Assembly (NCBI GenBank): GCA_947584295.1
Contig: CANPWM010000005.1
Span: 1 to 56,143 of the forward strand
Direction: 5' to 3'
From: an uncultured Oscillospiraceae bacterium
Lineage (GTDB): Bacteria > Bacillota > Clostridia > Oscillospirales > Oscillospiraceae
DNA length: 56,143 bases
The notes under the pieces were generated by a model. It saw only the letters and a program-made list of their open reading frames with translations. It was not told the origin of the DNA and made no database searches. Positions 9,970-18,101 of the stretch are shown here, in pieces. Numbering within the stretch: position 1 is the stretch's first letter; every line of letters starts with the position of its first letter. A program made the translations under genes and the position numbers.

Positions 9970-10157
9970 AGAATCTACGGCTGAAGGCCGCCAGGGCGGC
10001 GCAGGATCTGAGCCAGCAGGCCCTGGCCGACCGGGTGGGCGTGACCCGCCAGACCATCAACGCCATTGAGAAGGGGGACTACAACCCCACCATCAATCTG
10101 TGCATCGCCATCTGCAAGGAGTTGGGCAAGACCCTGGACGAGCTTTTCTGGGAATAA
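9966..10157 (+). CDS. Small XRE/YozG-like transcriptional regulator
   Basis: 63 residues consisting almost only of a Cro/C1 helix-turn-helix (DLSQQALADRVGVTRQTINAIE) with the ending GKTLDELFWE typical of the YozG-like short regulators. Start ATG 9966 overlaps the previous stop as ATGA, fixing the start and showing coupling with the upstream membrane protein. A strong terminator follows at 10171. It probably autoregulates the two-gene unit, possibly through the TGACAAATT repeats in the promoter (inference). Confidence 0.85.
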   Translation: MKNLRLKAARAAQDLSQQALADRVGVTRQTINAIEKGDYNPTINLCIAICKELGKTLDELFWE

Positions 10158-10170
10158 ACGCTATATCGTA

Positions 10171-10209
10171 AACAGGAACCTTAATATTTTATTAAGGCTC
10201 CTGTTTTTT
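10171..10209 (+). terminator. Rho-independent terminator
   Basis: AACAGGAACCTTAATA (10171-10186) pairs with TTAAGGCTCCTGTT (10192-10205) with one internal mismatch, followed by TTTT. Confidence 0.85.
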
Positions 10210-10210
10210 G

Positions 10211-10257
10211 TTGACATTTTTCGGAGGCCATGATAATATAACTGTATTAATACAGTT
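10211..10257 (+). promoter_or_regulatory. Promoter with perfect 18-bp operator for the GntR-ABC operon
   Basis: TTGACA (10211-10216), 17-bp spacer, TAATAT (10234-10239), immediately followed by the perfect palindrome AACTGTATTAATACAGTT (10240-10257). A degenerate second copy (GTACGGTTAATAC) follows to about 10271. The site is well placed for autorepression by the YtrA-type regulator. Confidence 0.8.
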
Positions 10258-10292
10258 AGTACGGTTAATACGGCTGTGAAAGAGGTGGTCGA

Positions 10293-10661
10293 ATGTTGCA
10301 GCTAAATTTCCGGGACGGCCGGCCCATCTACGAGCAGGTGAGGGACGGCTTGCGGAAGCTTATCATCACGGGCGTAATTCCGGCGGGGGACAAGCTGCCA
10401 TCGGTGCGCTCGCTGTCCGGCTCCCTTGCCATCAACCCCAACACCATTCAGAGGGCCTATGAGGCCTTGGAGCAGGAGGGGTACGCCTACACGGTGGCGG
10501 GGAAGGGGAGCTTCGCAGCGCTCCCCACGGACGTGCGGGAGGATCGGCGGCAGGAGCTTTTTTCAAAGCTGGACGCCATTGTGCAGGAGCTTTCGTTCCT
10601 GGGCGTAAAGCCCGATGAACTGGCGGAGCGGTTCGCCAGGAGAGAGGAGGAAGAACAATGA
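10293..10661 (+). CDS. GntR-family (YtrA subfamily) transcriptional repressor
   Basis: 122 residues: an N-terminal winged helix of the GntR type (PIYEQVRDGLRKLIITGVIPAGDKLPSVRSLSGSLAINPNTIQRAYEALEQEGY) and a short C-terminal helix pair, the compact layout of the YtrA subfamily, which regulates ABC transporter operons. ATG 10293 follows AAAGAGGTGG. Its stop overlaps the ATG of the ATPase gene (ATGA). The palindrome just downstream of the -10 is the expected operator. YtrA-type repressors often respond to cell-envelope-active compounds; the inducer is unknown here. Confidence 0.9.
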   Translation: MLQLNFRDGRPIYEQVRDGLRKLIITGVIPAGDKLPSVRSLSGSLAINPNTIQRAYEALEQEGYAYTVAGKGSFAALPTDVREDRRQELFSKLDAIVQELSFLGVKPDELAERFARREEEEQ

Positions 10662-11560
10662 TCGAGGTCAAAAATGTTGTCAAAAGCTTTGACGGCTTCC
10701 ACGCCCTTGACGGGCTGACCATGACAGTCCCCCAGGGGGCCATTTACGGCCTTGTGGGGCCCAACGGGGCGGGGAAGTCCACCATACTGCGGCATCTGTC
10801 CGGCGTTTACCGGCAGGATTCCGGCGATATCACCCTGGAGGGCGCGCCTATCTTTGAAAATCCCGCCGTCAAGCGCAGGATCGCGGTGATCCCCGACGAG
10901 GTCTACTATTTCGGCTCCGCCACCACGCGGGATATGATGAAATTCTATAAGGGCCTCTATCCAAAATTCGATATGGGGCGCTACGACCGCTTGAGAGAGG
11001 CTTTTCCCGAGGTGGACGAGCGGCGGCCCATCAGGAGGTTGTCCAAGGGCATGCAGAAGCAGTCAGCCTTCTGGCTGGCCCTGAGCTGTCGGCCCGATTA
11101 CCTGCTGCTGGACGAGCCGGTGGACGGCCTGGACCCGGTGATGCGCCGCCAGGTCTGGTCCATTCTCATGGGCGACGTCTCCGAGTACGGCACCACGGTA
11201 CTGGTGTCCTCCCACAATCTGCGGGAGCTTGAAGATGTGTGCGACCATGTGGGGATCCTCAGCCACGGCAAGGTGGCGCTGGAGCGTTCGCTTTCGGAGC
11301 TTCAGGGCGGCATCGTCAAGCTCCAGATCGCCTTCAACTCCTCCCAGCCCCCGGAGCTGCCCCCGGAGATCAAGATCCTCCACACCGCTAACCTGGGCCG
11401 CATCTATACCTACATCGTCCGGGGGAACGTGGAGGAGACGCAGGCTCGCTTCGCCGCCTTTGAGCCGCTGTTTATGGAGGCCCTGCCGCTGTCCTTAGAG
11501 GAGATCTTTATTTATGAAATGGGAGGTGAGGACTATGCAGTTCGAGACATCGTACTTTGA
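10658..11560 (+). CDS. ABC transporter ATP-binding protein
   Basis: 300-residue cytoplasmic ATPase. Walker A GPNGAGKST (about residue 34), signature RLSKGMQKQSAF, Walker B YLLLDEPVDGLD, switch His in VSSHNLRELEDVCDH. The extended C-terminus after the H-loop is typical of BcrA/YtrB-like exporters. Start ATG 10658 overlaps the repressor stop and its end overlaps the permease start, so the three genes form one coupled operon. Probably an exporter or resistance transporter; the substrate is unknown. Confidence 0.93.
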   Translation: MIEVKNVVKSFDGFHALDGLTMTVPQGAIYGLVGPNGAGKSTILRHLSGVYRQDSGDITLEGAPIFENPAVKRRIAVIPDEVYYFGSATTRDMMKFYKGLYPKFDMGRYDRLREAFPEVDERRPIRRLSKGMQKQSAFWLALSCRPDYLLLDEPVDGLDPVMRRQVWSILMGDVSEYGTTVLVSSHNLRELEDVCDHVGILSHGKVALERSLSELQGGIVKLQIAFNSSQPPELPPEIKILHTANLGRIYTYIVRGNVEETQARFAAFEPLFMEALPLSLEEIFIYEMGGEDYAVRDIVL

Positions 11561-13415
11561 CAGGACGCTCTTTAAGAAGAATTTCACCCGCTTCTGGCCC
11601 ATCTGGGCAAGCTACCTGGTCATCTGGTTATTTGCCCTGCCCATCAACGCGCTGACCTCGTTCAGCGGTACGAATAACGGATATTATTCCGCTATGGCGA
11701 GTTCGGCCAGCGCCCACATCTGGTTTGCCCTGGTCTACGGCCTCTTTGCCGCCATGGCGGTGCTGAGCCACCTGTATGCCTCCCGGTCGGCCAACTTCTA
11801 CGGGACGCTCCCTGTGCGCCGCGAGGGCATCTTCCTGACCCAGTACCTCTCCGGCTTTGCCTTCGTGGCCCTTCCCCAGCTCGTCGTGGCCGCGTTCATG
11901 GCTGTGATCGGCTTTGCCTGGGGCGCCGCGCCCATTCTTCCGTGCCTTGCCTGGCTGGGCGTCGGTATGGGCATGATGTTCTTCTTCTATACCTTCGCGT
12001 TCCTCTGCGGCGTCTTCACCGGCCATATCCTGGCCCTTCCGGCCTTTTATGTCATTCTGAACTGCCTTGCCTATATGGTCTATGACCTGATCAGCGCCGT
12101 AATGGAGCGGACCTTCTGGGGCTTCGCGGGCTTTGGAAATACCGTGGACAGCCTCGTGGAGTGGCTTACGCCTGTGTTGCCCCTCTCCAATATACGTTTT
12201 CAGTACAGTGACAAGGTGGGTAACACAATCGCCGGGGGCGAGTATCTGCTGGTCTACTGCGCTGTGGCCCTGGTGCTTCTGGTGTGCGCGTTCTTCCTCT
12301 ACAAGCACCGCAAGCTGGAGTCCGCCGGGGACGTGGTATCCTACCGCTTTGTGCGGCCCGTATTCAAATATGGCGTCGCCGTCTGCACCGGCCTGTTCCT
12401 GGGCTATTTGACCTCGGAGATCATCGGGGAGCCGACCCTGCCCATCATGGCGGTCATCTGGACGGTGCTGGGCTGTTTCGCCGCCCAGATGCTCCTGGAC
12501 AAGACCTTCCGTGTCTTCAAAAAATGGAAGGGCGTCCTAGCGGTGGGCGTTGTCATGGCAGCGGCTATGGCCTGCGTCACCTTCGATCTCATGGGCTTTG
12601 AGTCCTGGATCCCCGAGGTGGAGGATGTAAAGAGCGTGGACGTTCTCCAATTCTATGCCAATGTGGGGTGGAATTCCGGGAACGACGGACGCTTTACCGC
12701 CACGGATCCGCGCACGATCCAGGACATCATCACGATCCATAAAAACGCCATCGCGTACGGCAACGGTGAGTTCGCTCCAGGGGATTACAGCAAAGAGGGC
12801 AGTATCAACATCGAGGTCGTCTACCATACAAAGACGGGGGATCATACCCGCCAATATTTCTACACCTTCGCCATGCCCGAGGCGGATGTCCCCGGTACCA
12901 CGGCCAACGCCCTGCAGGATATCGTAAACAACCGTGAGCTATACTGGGAGATCTACGGCTTTGCTCAATTGGAGCGCCAGCTGGCCGCCGGCGCCATGCT
13001 CCGGGAGGTGGACTACTCCTATGAGAATTTTGACGGCTACAACAATGAGGACGATTTTGAACTGGGCTATATGGCCCCCAGCGAGACCGGCAAAGAGACG
13101 TATTTCTTCGGCAGCGACGCCCTGGAGCTTCTGAACGCGGTAAAGACCGACTTCTTTGCCGGACGGATCGGCGTTATCGACTTTAACAACAAGCTGGAAC
13201 GGGAGGACTGTTACAGAATGTTGAGATTCTACTGCTCCGATGAGCTTATCTTAGGAGATGAAAACTCCTCCAGTTACAGCTTCTACAGCACGGATACGCA
13301 ACTGTATTCGACCTACATCAGCATCAGCGTGATGCCCGAATCCACTTTGACCCTTGAGACCCTGGAGCGCCTCTTCCCCAACGCCACCATGGCGGAAGAC
13401 CTGTGGACAAAATGA
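11535..13415 (+). CDS. ABC transporter permease with large extracytoplasmic domain
   Basis: 626 residues. The N-terminal two thirds hold about eight to nine hydrophobic segments of an ABC-2-like permease. From about residue 370 onward there is a hydrophilic tail of roughly 255 residues, predicted outside the cell. I start at ATG 11535, six bases after GGAGGTGA (11522-11529); the in-frame ATG at 11514 overlaps that site. The start lies 26 bases inside the ATPase gene. With the YtrA-type repressor and ATPase it forms a complete export unit. The tail has no motif I recognise; it could be a substrate-capture or sensing domain. Confidence 0.85.
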   Translation: MQFETSYFDRTLFKKNFTRFWPIWASYLVIWLFALPINALTSFSGTNNGYYSAMASSASAHIWFALVYGLFAAMAVLSHLYASRSANFYGTLPVRREGIFLTQYLSGFAFVALPQLVVAAFMAVIGFAWGAAPILPCLAWLGVGMGMMFFFYTFAFLCGVFTGHILALPAFYVILNCLAYMVYDLISAVMERTFWGFAGFGNTVDSLVEWLTPVLPLSNIRFQYSDKVGNTIAGGEYLLVYCAVALVLLVCAFFLYKHRKLESAGDVVSYRFVRPVFKYGVAVCTGLFLGYLTSEIIGEPTLPIMAVIWTVLGCFAAQMLLDKTFRVFKKWKGVLAVGVVMAAAMACVTFDLMGFESWIPEVEDVKSVDVLQFYANVGWNSGNDGRFTATDPRTIQDIITIHKNAIAYGNGEFAPGDYSKEGSINIEVVYHTKTGDHTRQYFYTFAMPEADVPGTTANALQDIVNNRELYWEIYGFAQLERQLAAGAMLREVDYSYENFDGYNNEDDFELGYMAPSETGKETYFFGSDALELLNAVKTDFFAGRIGVIDFNNKLEREDCYRMLRFYCSDELILGDENSSSYSFYSTDTQLYSTYISISVMPESTLTLETLERLFPNATMAEDLWTK

Positions 13416-13435
13416 GACCCTTATAAAGCTGAGAT

Positions 13436-13479
13436 ACAAAACAAATCCTCACGGCTGACGCCGTGAGGATTTGTTTTGT
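13436..13479. terminator. Bidirectional terminator between convergent genes
   Basis: A perfect 20-bp stem (13436-13455 with 13460-13479) around a TGAC loop. The arms end in ACAAAA and TTTTGT, giving U-runs on both strands; it separates the ABC operon from the minus-strand NAGPA gene. Confidence 0.9.
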
Positions 13480-13496
13480 AGGTGAATTTAAAAGCT

Positions 13497-14807
13497 TCAA
13501 TCCGTACCGCCGCTTGTATCAGCGCCGCCGGAAACGCCCGCCCCGGGCTTCAAAATGACCCACCCGCAGGGGAAGTATCTGCCGTTGGGCATATTGTGGG
13601 CGCTGTTCTTGGTAATGGGTTCGCCGTCGTAGACCATGATGGCGCTGGAGCCGCCGTCGTTTGTCATGGCGGTGAAGCAGTCATACCGCAGGAGGATATC
13701 GGCGCACACGGAGACGGTGGTTCCGATGCTGTACCCGGGCTGACGGCCGTCGATGATCAGCAGAAGCGTGTCCTTGGTGGAGGTCTGGCCGATGCAGGAA
13801 CGGGGCTGGATCCCCATGCCGCTGGAACCCTTGCCGACGCGCTTTTCGCCGTTGGCCACAAGGACAGGGAAGAACTGCATACCGTCCCGCAGGCTGTCCA
13901 CATCGACCTCCGTACCCACGCGGAAGTTGTTGTCCCAATCGAAGCCCGCGATCTGGAAGGGGGACTTCTTGGTGGGCTTGCTGATAAGCTCGCCCTGGGA
14001 TTTCACAAGCCCCACGGCCTCGGTGCCGCGCCCCTTTCCGTCCTCATCTTCAAATCCGCCGGCGTTGATGCCCAGGACGGCGTCGTAGTCCTCGCAGTAC
14101 TCCACCACCGTTTCGCCCCGGTTGGCAAATCTGGTGTCCTTGCCCAGAATGGTACGCGCGCTGTCCAGGCACAGGGCCAGCTTTCCCTTGTAGCCCTCGC
14201 CCTCCACCTCCATGATCAGGATCTGGTTGGGCATATCAATGGCCCATACGGTGTCCCCGGCGGTGGTCTTGATCCCCAGGGAGGCCATATCCTTCTGCCG
14301 GATATTCTCAAGCGCCAGATCGGCCGGGATCGTAGACGCGTCGATCTGCGGGAACATGGCCAGCAGCAGATCCAGGGCGGAGGGAGGCGGCTCCGTTTGG
14401 GGTGTGGTATCTGTCGTATCCGTGGTGTCCTGGACGGGCGGCAGGGTGGGGGCTGTGGTGTCAGGCCCCGGAGGCAGGTCGCTCTGGTCGATCTTGTTCC
14501 TGTCCATCTCCTCCTGGATCTCGTCCATCACCTGGTCGATGACGTCTTTGGGGATAAAGGCCGTGGCCAGCCACTGGTGATGCAGGGTGTTCATGGCCGT
14601 CTCGATGTAGAGGGTTCGCAGATTTTTGATAAAGGGGATATTGGCGTAGACCGCCGTCAGATAACCGGCCGCCAGCACGACGGCAACACAAATAAGGCAA
14701 ATAAGGACCCGCTTCTTTTTGCCGGATTTCACGGGTGCCTTTTTTGCCGTATGAGCGCCTCTGGTGCCGCCCAACACTTTTGTGGTTTTTTCTTTTAAAT
14801 CGTTCAT
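13497..14807 (-). CDS. Membrane-anchored phosphodiester glycosidase (NAGPA domain) family protein
   Basis: 436 residues with an N-terminal membrane anchor (LICLICVAVVLAAGYLTAVYA) after a lysine-rich start, a Pro/Thr/Asp-rich linker (TDTTDTT region) and a C-terminal NAGPA/DUF2233 domain (PRSCIGQTSTKDTLLLIIDGR; NDGGSSAIMVYDGE). The family removes GlcNAc-phosphate-type caps or acts on exopolysaccharide phosphodiesters at the cell surface. I start at ATG 14807 after AGGGAG rather than the upstream ATG 14843. A possible minus-strand promoter has TTGACA at 14855-14860. A second NAGPA protein with SLH domains occurs at 48206. The biological substrate is unknown. Confidence 0.8.
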   Translation of the reverse strand: MNDLKEKTTKVLGGTRGAHTAKKAPVKSGKKKRVLICLICVAVVLAAGYLTAVYANIPFIKNLRTLYIETAMNTLHHQWLATAFIPKDVIDQVMDEIQEEMDRNKIDQSDLPPGPDTTAPTLPPVQDTTDTTDTTPQTEPPPSALDLLLAMFPQIDASTIPADLALENIRQKDMASLGIKTTAGDTVWAIDMPNQILIMEVEGEGYKGKLALCLDSARTILGKDTRFANRGETVVEYCEDYDAVLGINAGGFEDEDGKGRGTEAVGLVKSQGELISKPTKKSPFQIAGFDWDNNFRVGTEVDVDSLRDGMQFFPVLVANGEKRVGKGSSGMGIQPRSCIGQTSTKDTLLLIIDGRQPGYSIGTTVSVCADILLRYDCFTAMTNDGGSSAIMVYDGEPITKNSAHNMPNGRYFPCGWVILKPGAGVSGGADTSGGTD

Positions 14808-14913
14808 GCTCCCTATTTTAACAAACCCCGCTGTATTTTGCAAGGGGATTGTGTTGTCAAACTATGAATTTTGTTTTAAGATGGCGAACGCGCAGCCCTG
14901 CGGAAAGACACGG

Positions 14914-14942
14914 TTGAAAAACAGCGGCGGATATAGTATAAT
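14914..14942 (+). promoter_or_regulatory. Sigma-A promoter of tgt
   Basis: TTGAAA (14914-14919), 17-bp spacer, TATAAT (14937-14942), 37 bases before the start codon. Confidence 0.8.
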
Positions 14943-14979
14943 CGTGAAAAAGAATCCCCAGAGCATACGGAGGATATCC

Positions 14980-16110
14980 ATGTTTGAGCTTTTGAAAACC
15001 GAGGGGCGCGCCCGGCGCGGCGTATTCCACACCGCCCACGGAGCCGTCCAGACCCCCGTCTTTATGAACGTCGGCACTCAGGCGGCCATCAAGGGCGGCC
15101 TCTCCGCCCATGACCTTGTGGAGCTTGGCTGCCAGATCGAGCTTTCCAACACCTATCATCTGCATCTTCGCCCCGGCGACGGCCTGATCCGGGAGATGGG
15201 CGGCCTTCATAAGTTTATGAACTGGCAGGGGCCTATACTCACCGACTCAGGCGGTTTCCAGATCTTCTCACTGGCCAAGCTGCGGAAGATCACCGAGGAG
15301 GGTGCCGCCTTCAACTCCCACATCGACGGACGCCGCGTCTTTATGGCCCCGGAGGACTCCATACGCATACAGTCCAATCTGGGCTCCGACATCGCCATGG
15401 CCCTGGACGAGTGCATCGGCCTCCCCGCGCCCTATGACTATGTGAAGGCCTCGGCGGAGAGAACAAGCCGCTGGCTCACCCGGTGCAAGGCGGAGCTTGA
15501 CCGTCTGAACGCACTTGAAGATACCGTGAATCACGGCCAGATGCTTTTCGGCATCAACCAGGGCGCCACCTATAAGGATATCCGCTGTGACAACATGGAC
15601 GCCATAGCTCAGCTGGAGCTGCCCGGGTACGCCATCGGCGGCCTGGCGGTGGGGGAGACCACCCAGGATATGTATGACACCATAGACGCGGTGGAGGAGC
15701 ATATGCCAAAGGACAGGCCCCGCTACCTGATGGGCGTGGGAACCCCCTCCAACATCATCGAGGGCGTCTACCGGGGCATCGACTTTTTTGACTGCGTTAT
15801 GCCCGCCCGCAACGGCCGCCACGGGCATCTTTTCACCTGGGACGGGATCATCAACATCAAAAACGAAAAATACGCCCGGGACGATACCCCCATCGACCCG
15901 GAGTGCGACTGTCCGGTTTGCCGTACCTACTCAAAGAGCTATCTCCGCCACCTCTTTTCCGCCGGGGAGATATTGGGCCTGCGCCTGGCGGTGGCCCACA
16001 ACCTCTATTTTTACAACAAGCTGGCGGAAAGGATTCGCCAAAGTCTGGACGACGGCTGCTTTGAGGCGTTCCGAAACCGCTATTCCCAGGTGCTTGGCAC
16101 AAGAAAATGA
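14980..16110 (+). CDS. tgt: tRNA-guanine transglycosylase
   Basis: 376 residues, the usual length. It exchanges G34 of GUN-anticodon tRNAs for preQ1 on the way to queuosine. Catalytic aspartates lie in LTDSGGFQIFS and GIDFFDCVMPARNGRHG; the zinc site is the C-terminal CDCPVC with a His in the following helix (AVAHN). PVFMNVGTQAAIKG is the N-terminal family signature. ATG 14980 follows CGGAGGATAT; longer upstream readings lack support and overlap the opposite gene. It stands just upstream of yajC, a neighbourhood common in bacteria, although queA is not seen here. Confidence 0.95.
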   Translation: MFELLKTEGRARRGVFHTAHGAVQTPVFMNVGTQAAIKGGLSAHDLVELGCQIELSNTYHLHLRPGDGLIREMGGLHKFMNWQGPILTDSGGFQIFSLAKLRKITEEGAAFNSHIDGRRVFMAPEDSIRIQSNLGSDIAMALDECIGLPAPYDYVKASAERTSRWLTRCKAELDRLNALEDTVNHGQMLFGINQGATYKDIRCDNMDAIAQLELPGYAIGGLAVGETTQDMYDTIDAVEEHMPKDRPRYLMGVGTPSNIIEGVYRGIDFFDCVMPARNGRHGHLFTWDGIINIKNEKYARDDTPIDPECDCPVCRTYSKSYLRHLFSAGEILGLRLAVAHNLYFYNKLAERIRQSLDDGCFEAFRNRYSQVLGTRK

Positions 16111-16129
16111 CAGATATGCCAAATAATTC

Positions 16130-16158
16130 TTGCATTTGCGCCCAAGACACGCTATAAT
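16130..16158 (+). promoter_or_regulatory. Sigma-A promoter of yajC
   Basis: TTGCAT (16130-16135), 17-bp spacer, TATAAT (16153-16158), 35 bases upstream of the yajC start. Confidence 0.8.
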
Positions 16159-16192
16159 AGAAATACTTCTCATAAGAAAACGGAGGTCAATT

Positions 16193-16633
16193 ATGTCATC
16201 AAAGAGCAAAAAGCTTATAAAGCGCGTCGCCGTCGTGGTCATGTGCGCGGCGCTTTTCCTTGTGACCCTTTCCGGCTGTATGCCTGTGGGCGGCGAAGGC
16301 ACCGGCGCCACGGGTGACGGTACGGAGGCCGCCAGCATGGGCGGCTTTGGCATCGGCACCATGATCATCTACCTGGTGGTCATCATTCTCGTCTTTTACT
16401 TCTTCATGATCCGCCCCGAAAAGAAGCGCAAGAAGAAAACCGAGGAGATGCGCAACTCCCTGGCGGTGGGCGACAACATCACCACCATCGGCGGCATGGT
16501 GGGCAAGATCGTCAACATCTCCGGCGACTTCATCACCTTCGAGACCGGCGAGGATCGGGTGCGCATCAAGATCGCCAAGTGGGGCATCTCCTCCACCGGC
16601 AAGGACGCCGAGGAGCCGGATCAGAAGGCGTAA
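16193..16633 (+). CDS. yajC: Preprotein translocase subunit YajC, with lipoprotein-like N-terminus
   Basis: 146 residues, longer than the usual 85-110. The YajC core is clear: one TM (MIIYLVVIILVFYFFMIRPEKKRKKKTEEMRNSL) followed by the small soluble domain with GDNITTIGGMVGKIVNI. It associates with SecDF and the Sec channel. The additional N-terminal 40 residues contain a hydrophobic stretch ending in VTLSGCMPVGG, which resembles a lipobox. ATG 16193 follows CGGAGGTCAA; the upstream in-frame ATG at 16130 lies in the -35 region. The next gene encodes the TIGR04086-type membrane protein often found beside yajC in Clostridia. Confidence 0.9.
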   Translation: MSSKSKKLIKRVAVVVMCAALFLVTLSGCMPVGGEGTGATGDGTEAASMGGFGIGTMIIYLVVIILVFYFFMIRPEKKRKKKTEEMRNSLAVGDNITTIGGMVGKIVNISGDFITFETGEDRVRIKIAKWGISSTGKDAEEPDQKA

Positions 16634-16665
16634 GCCCCTCCCCCTAAAAAACAGGTATTTTTATC

Positions 16666-16716
16666 CCCTCCCGGGAATAAGTCTTATCAAGGCTTGTTCT
16701 CCGGGAGGGATTTTTT
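16666..16716 (+). terminator. Terminator-like hairpin overlapping the next gene's ribosome site
   Basis: CCCTCCCGG (16666-16674) pairs with CCGGGAGGG (16701-16709) and is followed by ATTTTTT. The right arm carries the GGGAGGG Shine-Dalgarno of the gene at 16717, so the structure could both end yajC transcripts and mask the next start. Confidence 0.7.
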
Positions 16717-17121
16717 ATGGCAAAGCTTGACGGAAAAAACGAATGGAAAAGGATACTGACAGGGGCGCTTCTGGGCGCGGCGGTGACGGTGGCGCTCTCA
16801 GCGGCCATCACCATGTTTATGGCCATGTTTGTGGCCGCCGGCAGGATAGGGGAAGGGTCGGAGCGGACCGTCGTGGTCATTGCCGCCTTCGTGGCCTCGG
16901 CAGTGGGGGCGCTGGCGGCGCGGCTTAAAAACCACGGGGCCGCCCTGCTCTCAGGGATCATGACGGCGGCCATCGTCATTTTGGTAAGATTGCTTATAAT
17001 GCTATTATCGGAAACAGGCACAACTATTGACGGGGCCGATATGGCCGTTATCCTCAGTATCTTGTGCGGCGGCCTGGCGTCAGGCGCAATAACTGGACAT
17101 CGCCGCCGCAGACGCAGGTAA
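16717..17121 (+). CDS. TIGR04086-type four-TM membrane protein
   Basis: 134 residues with four hydrophobic segments (GALLGAAVTVALSAAITMFMAMF, VVIAAFVASAVGALAA, ALLSGIMTAAIVILVRLLIML, MAVILSILCGGLASGAI) and a basic C-terminus (GHRRRRRR). The order, length and position directly after yajC match the clostridial TIGR04086 family, for which no function is known to me. Start ATG 16717 is seven bases from GGGAGGG inside the preceding hairpin. It may share the yajC promoter by read-through. Confidence 0.75.
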   Translation: MAKLDGKNEWKRILTGALLGAAVTVALSAAITMFMAMFVAAGRIGEGSERTVVVIAAFVASAVGALAARLKNHGAALLSGIMTAAIVILVRLLIMLLSETGTTIDGADMAVILSILCGGLASGAITGHRRRRRR

Positions 17122-17173
17122 TGGCTGGCAAAATGACGGTGTGAAATATTACAATCTGTAATCAAACTGTCAT

Positions 17174-17312
17174 GTTGACATAATTTCGCCATGATTACCT
17201 ATATATTGTGCTGATTACATAACTCGGCTTCAAAATATAGCGCCAATTTGCCCTTTTGCCCCGCTTTAAACGTCCCACGGTACGCTCAGTTAACATAATA
17301 GCGTTAACATAA
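17174..17312 (+). repeat. GTTWACATAA repeat cluster 2 (four copies)
   Basis: GTTGACATAA 17174-17183, GATTACATAA 17213-17222, GTTAACATAA 17289-17298 and 17303-17312, all oriented toward spoIIM-xerD. The 332-nt intergenic region 17122-17453 is otherwise AT-rich with no gene; ATATAAG at about 17375 could be part of a promoter but no clear -35 is seen. Confidence 0.7.
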
Positions 17313-17453
17313 TTTATGTGCATAATCAACAAAAATTCGATTTTCTATTGATTATTTATTCCAGTTGCGTTATTATATAAGAGCCTCCGTTGGGAAAGGT
17401 TTTCTGGTATGTTTTTCCCGATCGCCGCATAGTCTTGTGCGGGTGATTTGAGT

Positions 17454-18077
17454 ATGAACAAAAGAAGATTTTCTCCCGGCTCTCTCCGCGCCCCCCGGCT
17501 GGGCTTTCCGGCCTTTGCTTTCTGCGCGGTGAGCTTTCTGCTGGGCGTCCTGTTGGGCGTCCTGCTCTCCGGGGGCGTTACGGAGGGGGATTTCGCGTCG
17601 GAGCTTTTCTCCGGCTACGGGGAATCGGTCTTGTCCGGCGTCGGGAAGCCCAACTTTACCTCCGTCTTTCTCAGCGTCGCCTGGTATCACCTCTTGGCGA
17701 TCCTTCTCAGCTTTACCATGCTGGGCGTGGCGCTGATCCCTCTGGTGTCCGCTGTACGGGGGTTCACGCTGTCCTTTACGCTGGCGGCTCTTGTCCGGCT
17801 CTACGCCTCCCAGGGGGTCGCCGCCGGTATGCTCCTGGTGGGCTTTACGGCGCTTTTGTCCGTACCGATTTTCTTTCTTGTGTCAGTTGACGCCATGTGC
17901 GCCTCCGGGGAGCTTGTCAGGGTCGGCCTTTTGCGCCAGCCTCCCGCCGGCCCCGGCGCGTACACCGCCGATCTCTTTATCCGCTTTCTCCTGGCGCTTT
18001 TTCTGTTGCTGCTTATCTCCGCGGGGGAGAGCGCCCTGCTGGGGGCCGGGATCATTCCTCTGCCCGCCGTTTTTTGA
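17454..18077 (+). CDS. spoIIM: Stage II sporulation protein M (SpoIIM)
   Basis: 207 residues, polytopic, with about five hydrophobic segments. The family pattern is seen in SVAWYHLLAILLSFTMLGVALIPLVSAVRGFTLSF, where the polar loop between membrane helices is typical of SpoIIM. In Bacillus and Clostridium SpoIIM is part of the SpoIID-M-P peptidoglycan-remodelling machine in the mother-cell membrane during engulfment. It directly precedes xerD, the classical Firmicute neighbourhood. ATG 17454 follows GGGTGATT; the TTG two codons upstream is less likely. The long leader carries four copies of the GTTWACATAA decamer. Confidence 0.8.
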   Translation: MNKRRFSPGSLRAPRLGFPAFAFCAVSFLLGVLLGVLLSGGVTEGDFASELFSGYGESVLSGVGKPNFTSVFLSVAWYHLLAILLSFTMLGVALIPLVSAVRGFTLSFTLAALVRLYASQGVAAGMLLVGFTALLSVPIFFLVSVDAMCASGELVRVGLLRQPPAGPGAYTADLFIRFLLALFLLLLISAGESALLGAGIIPLPAVF

Positions 18078-18101
18078 CCTCATACGAAGGAAGGTGGCCA
18101 T

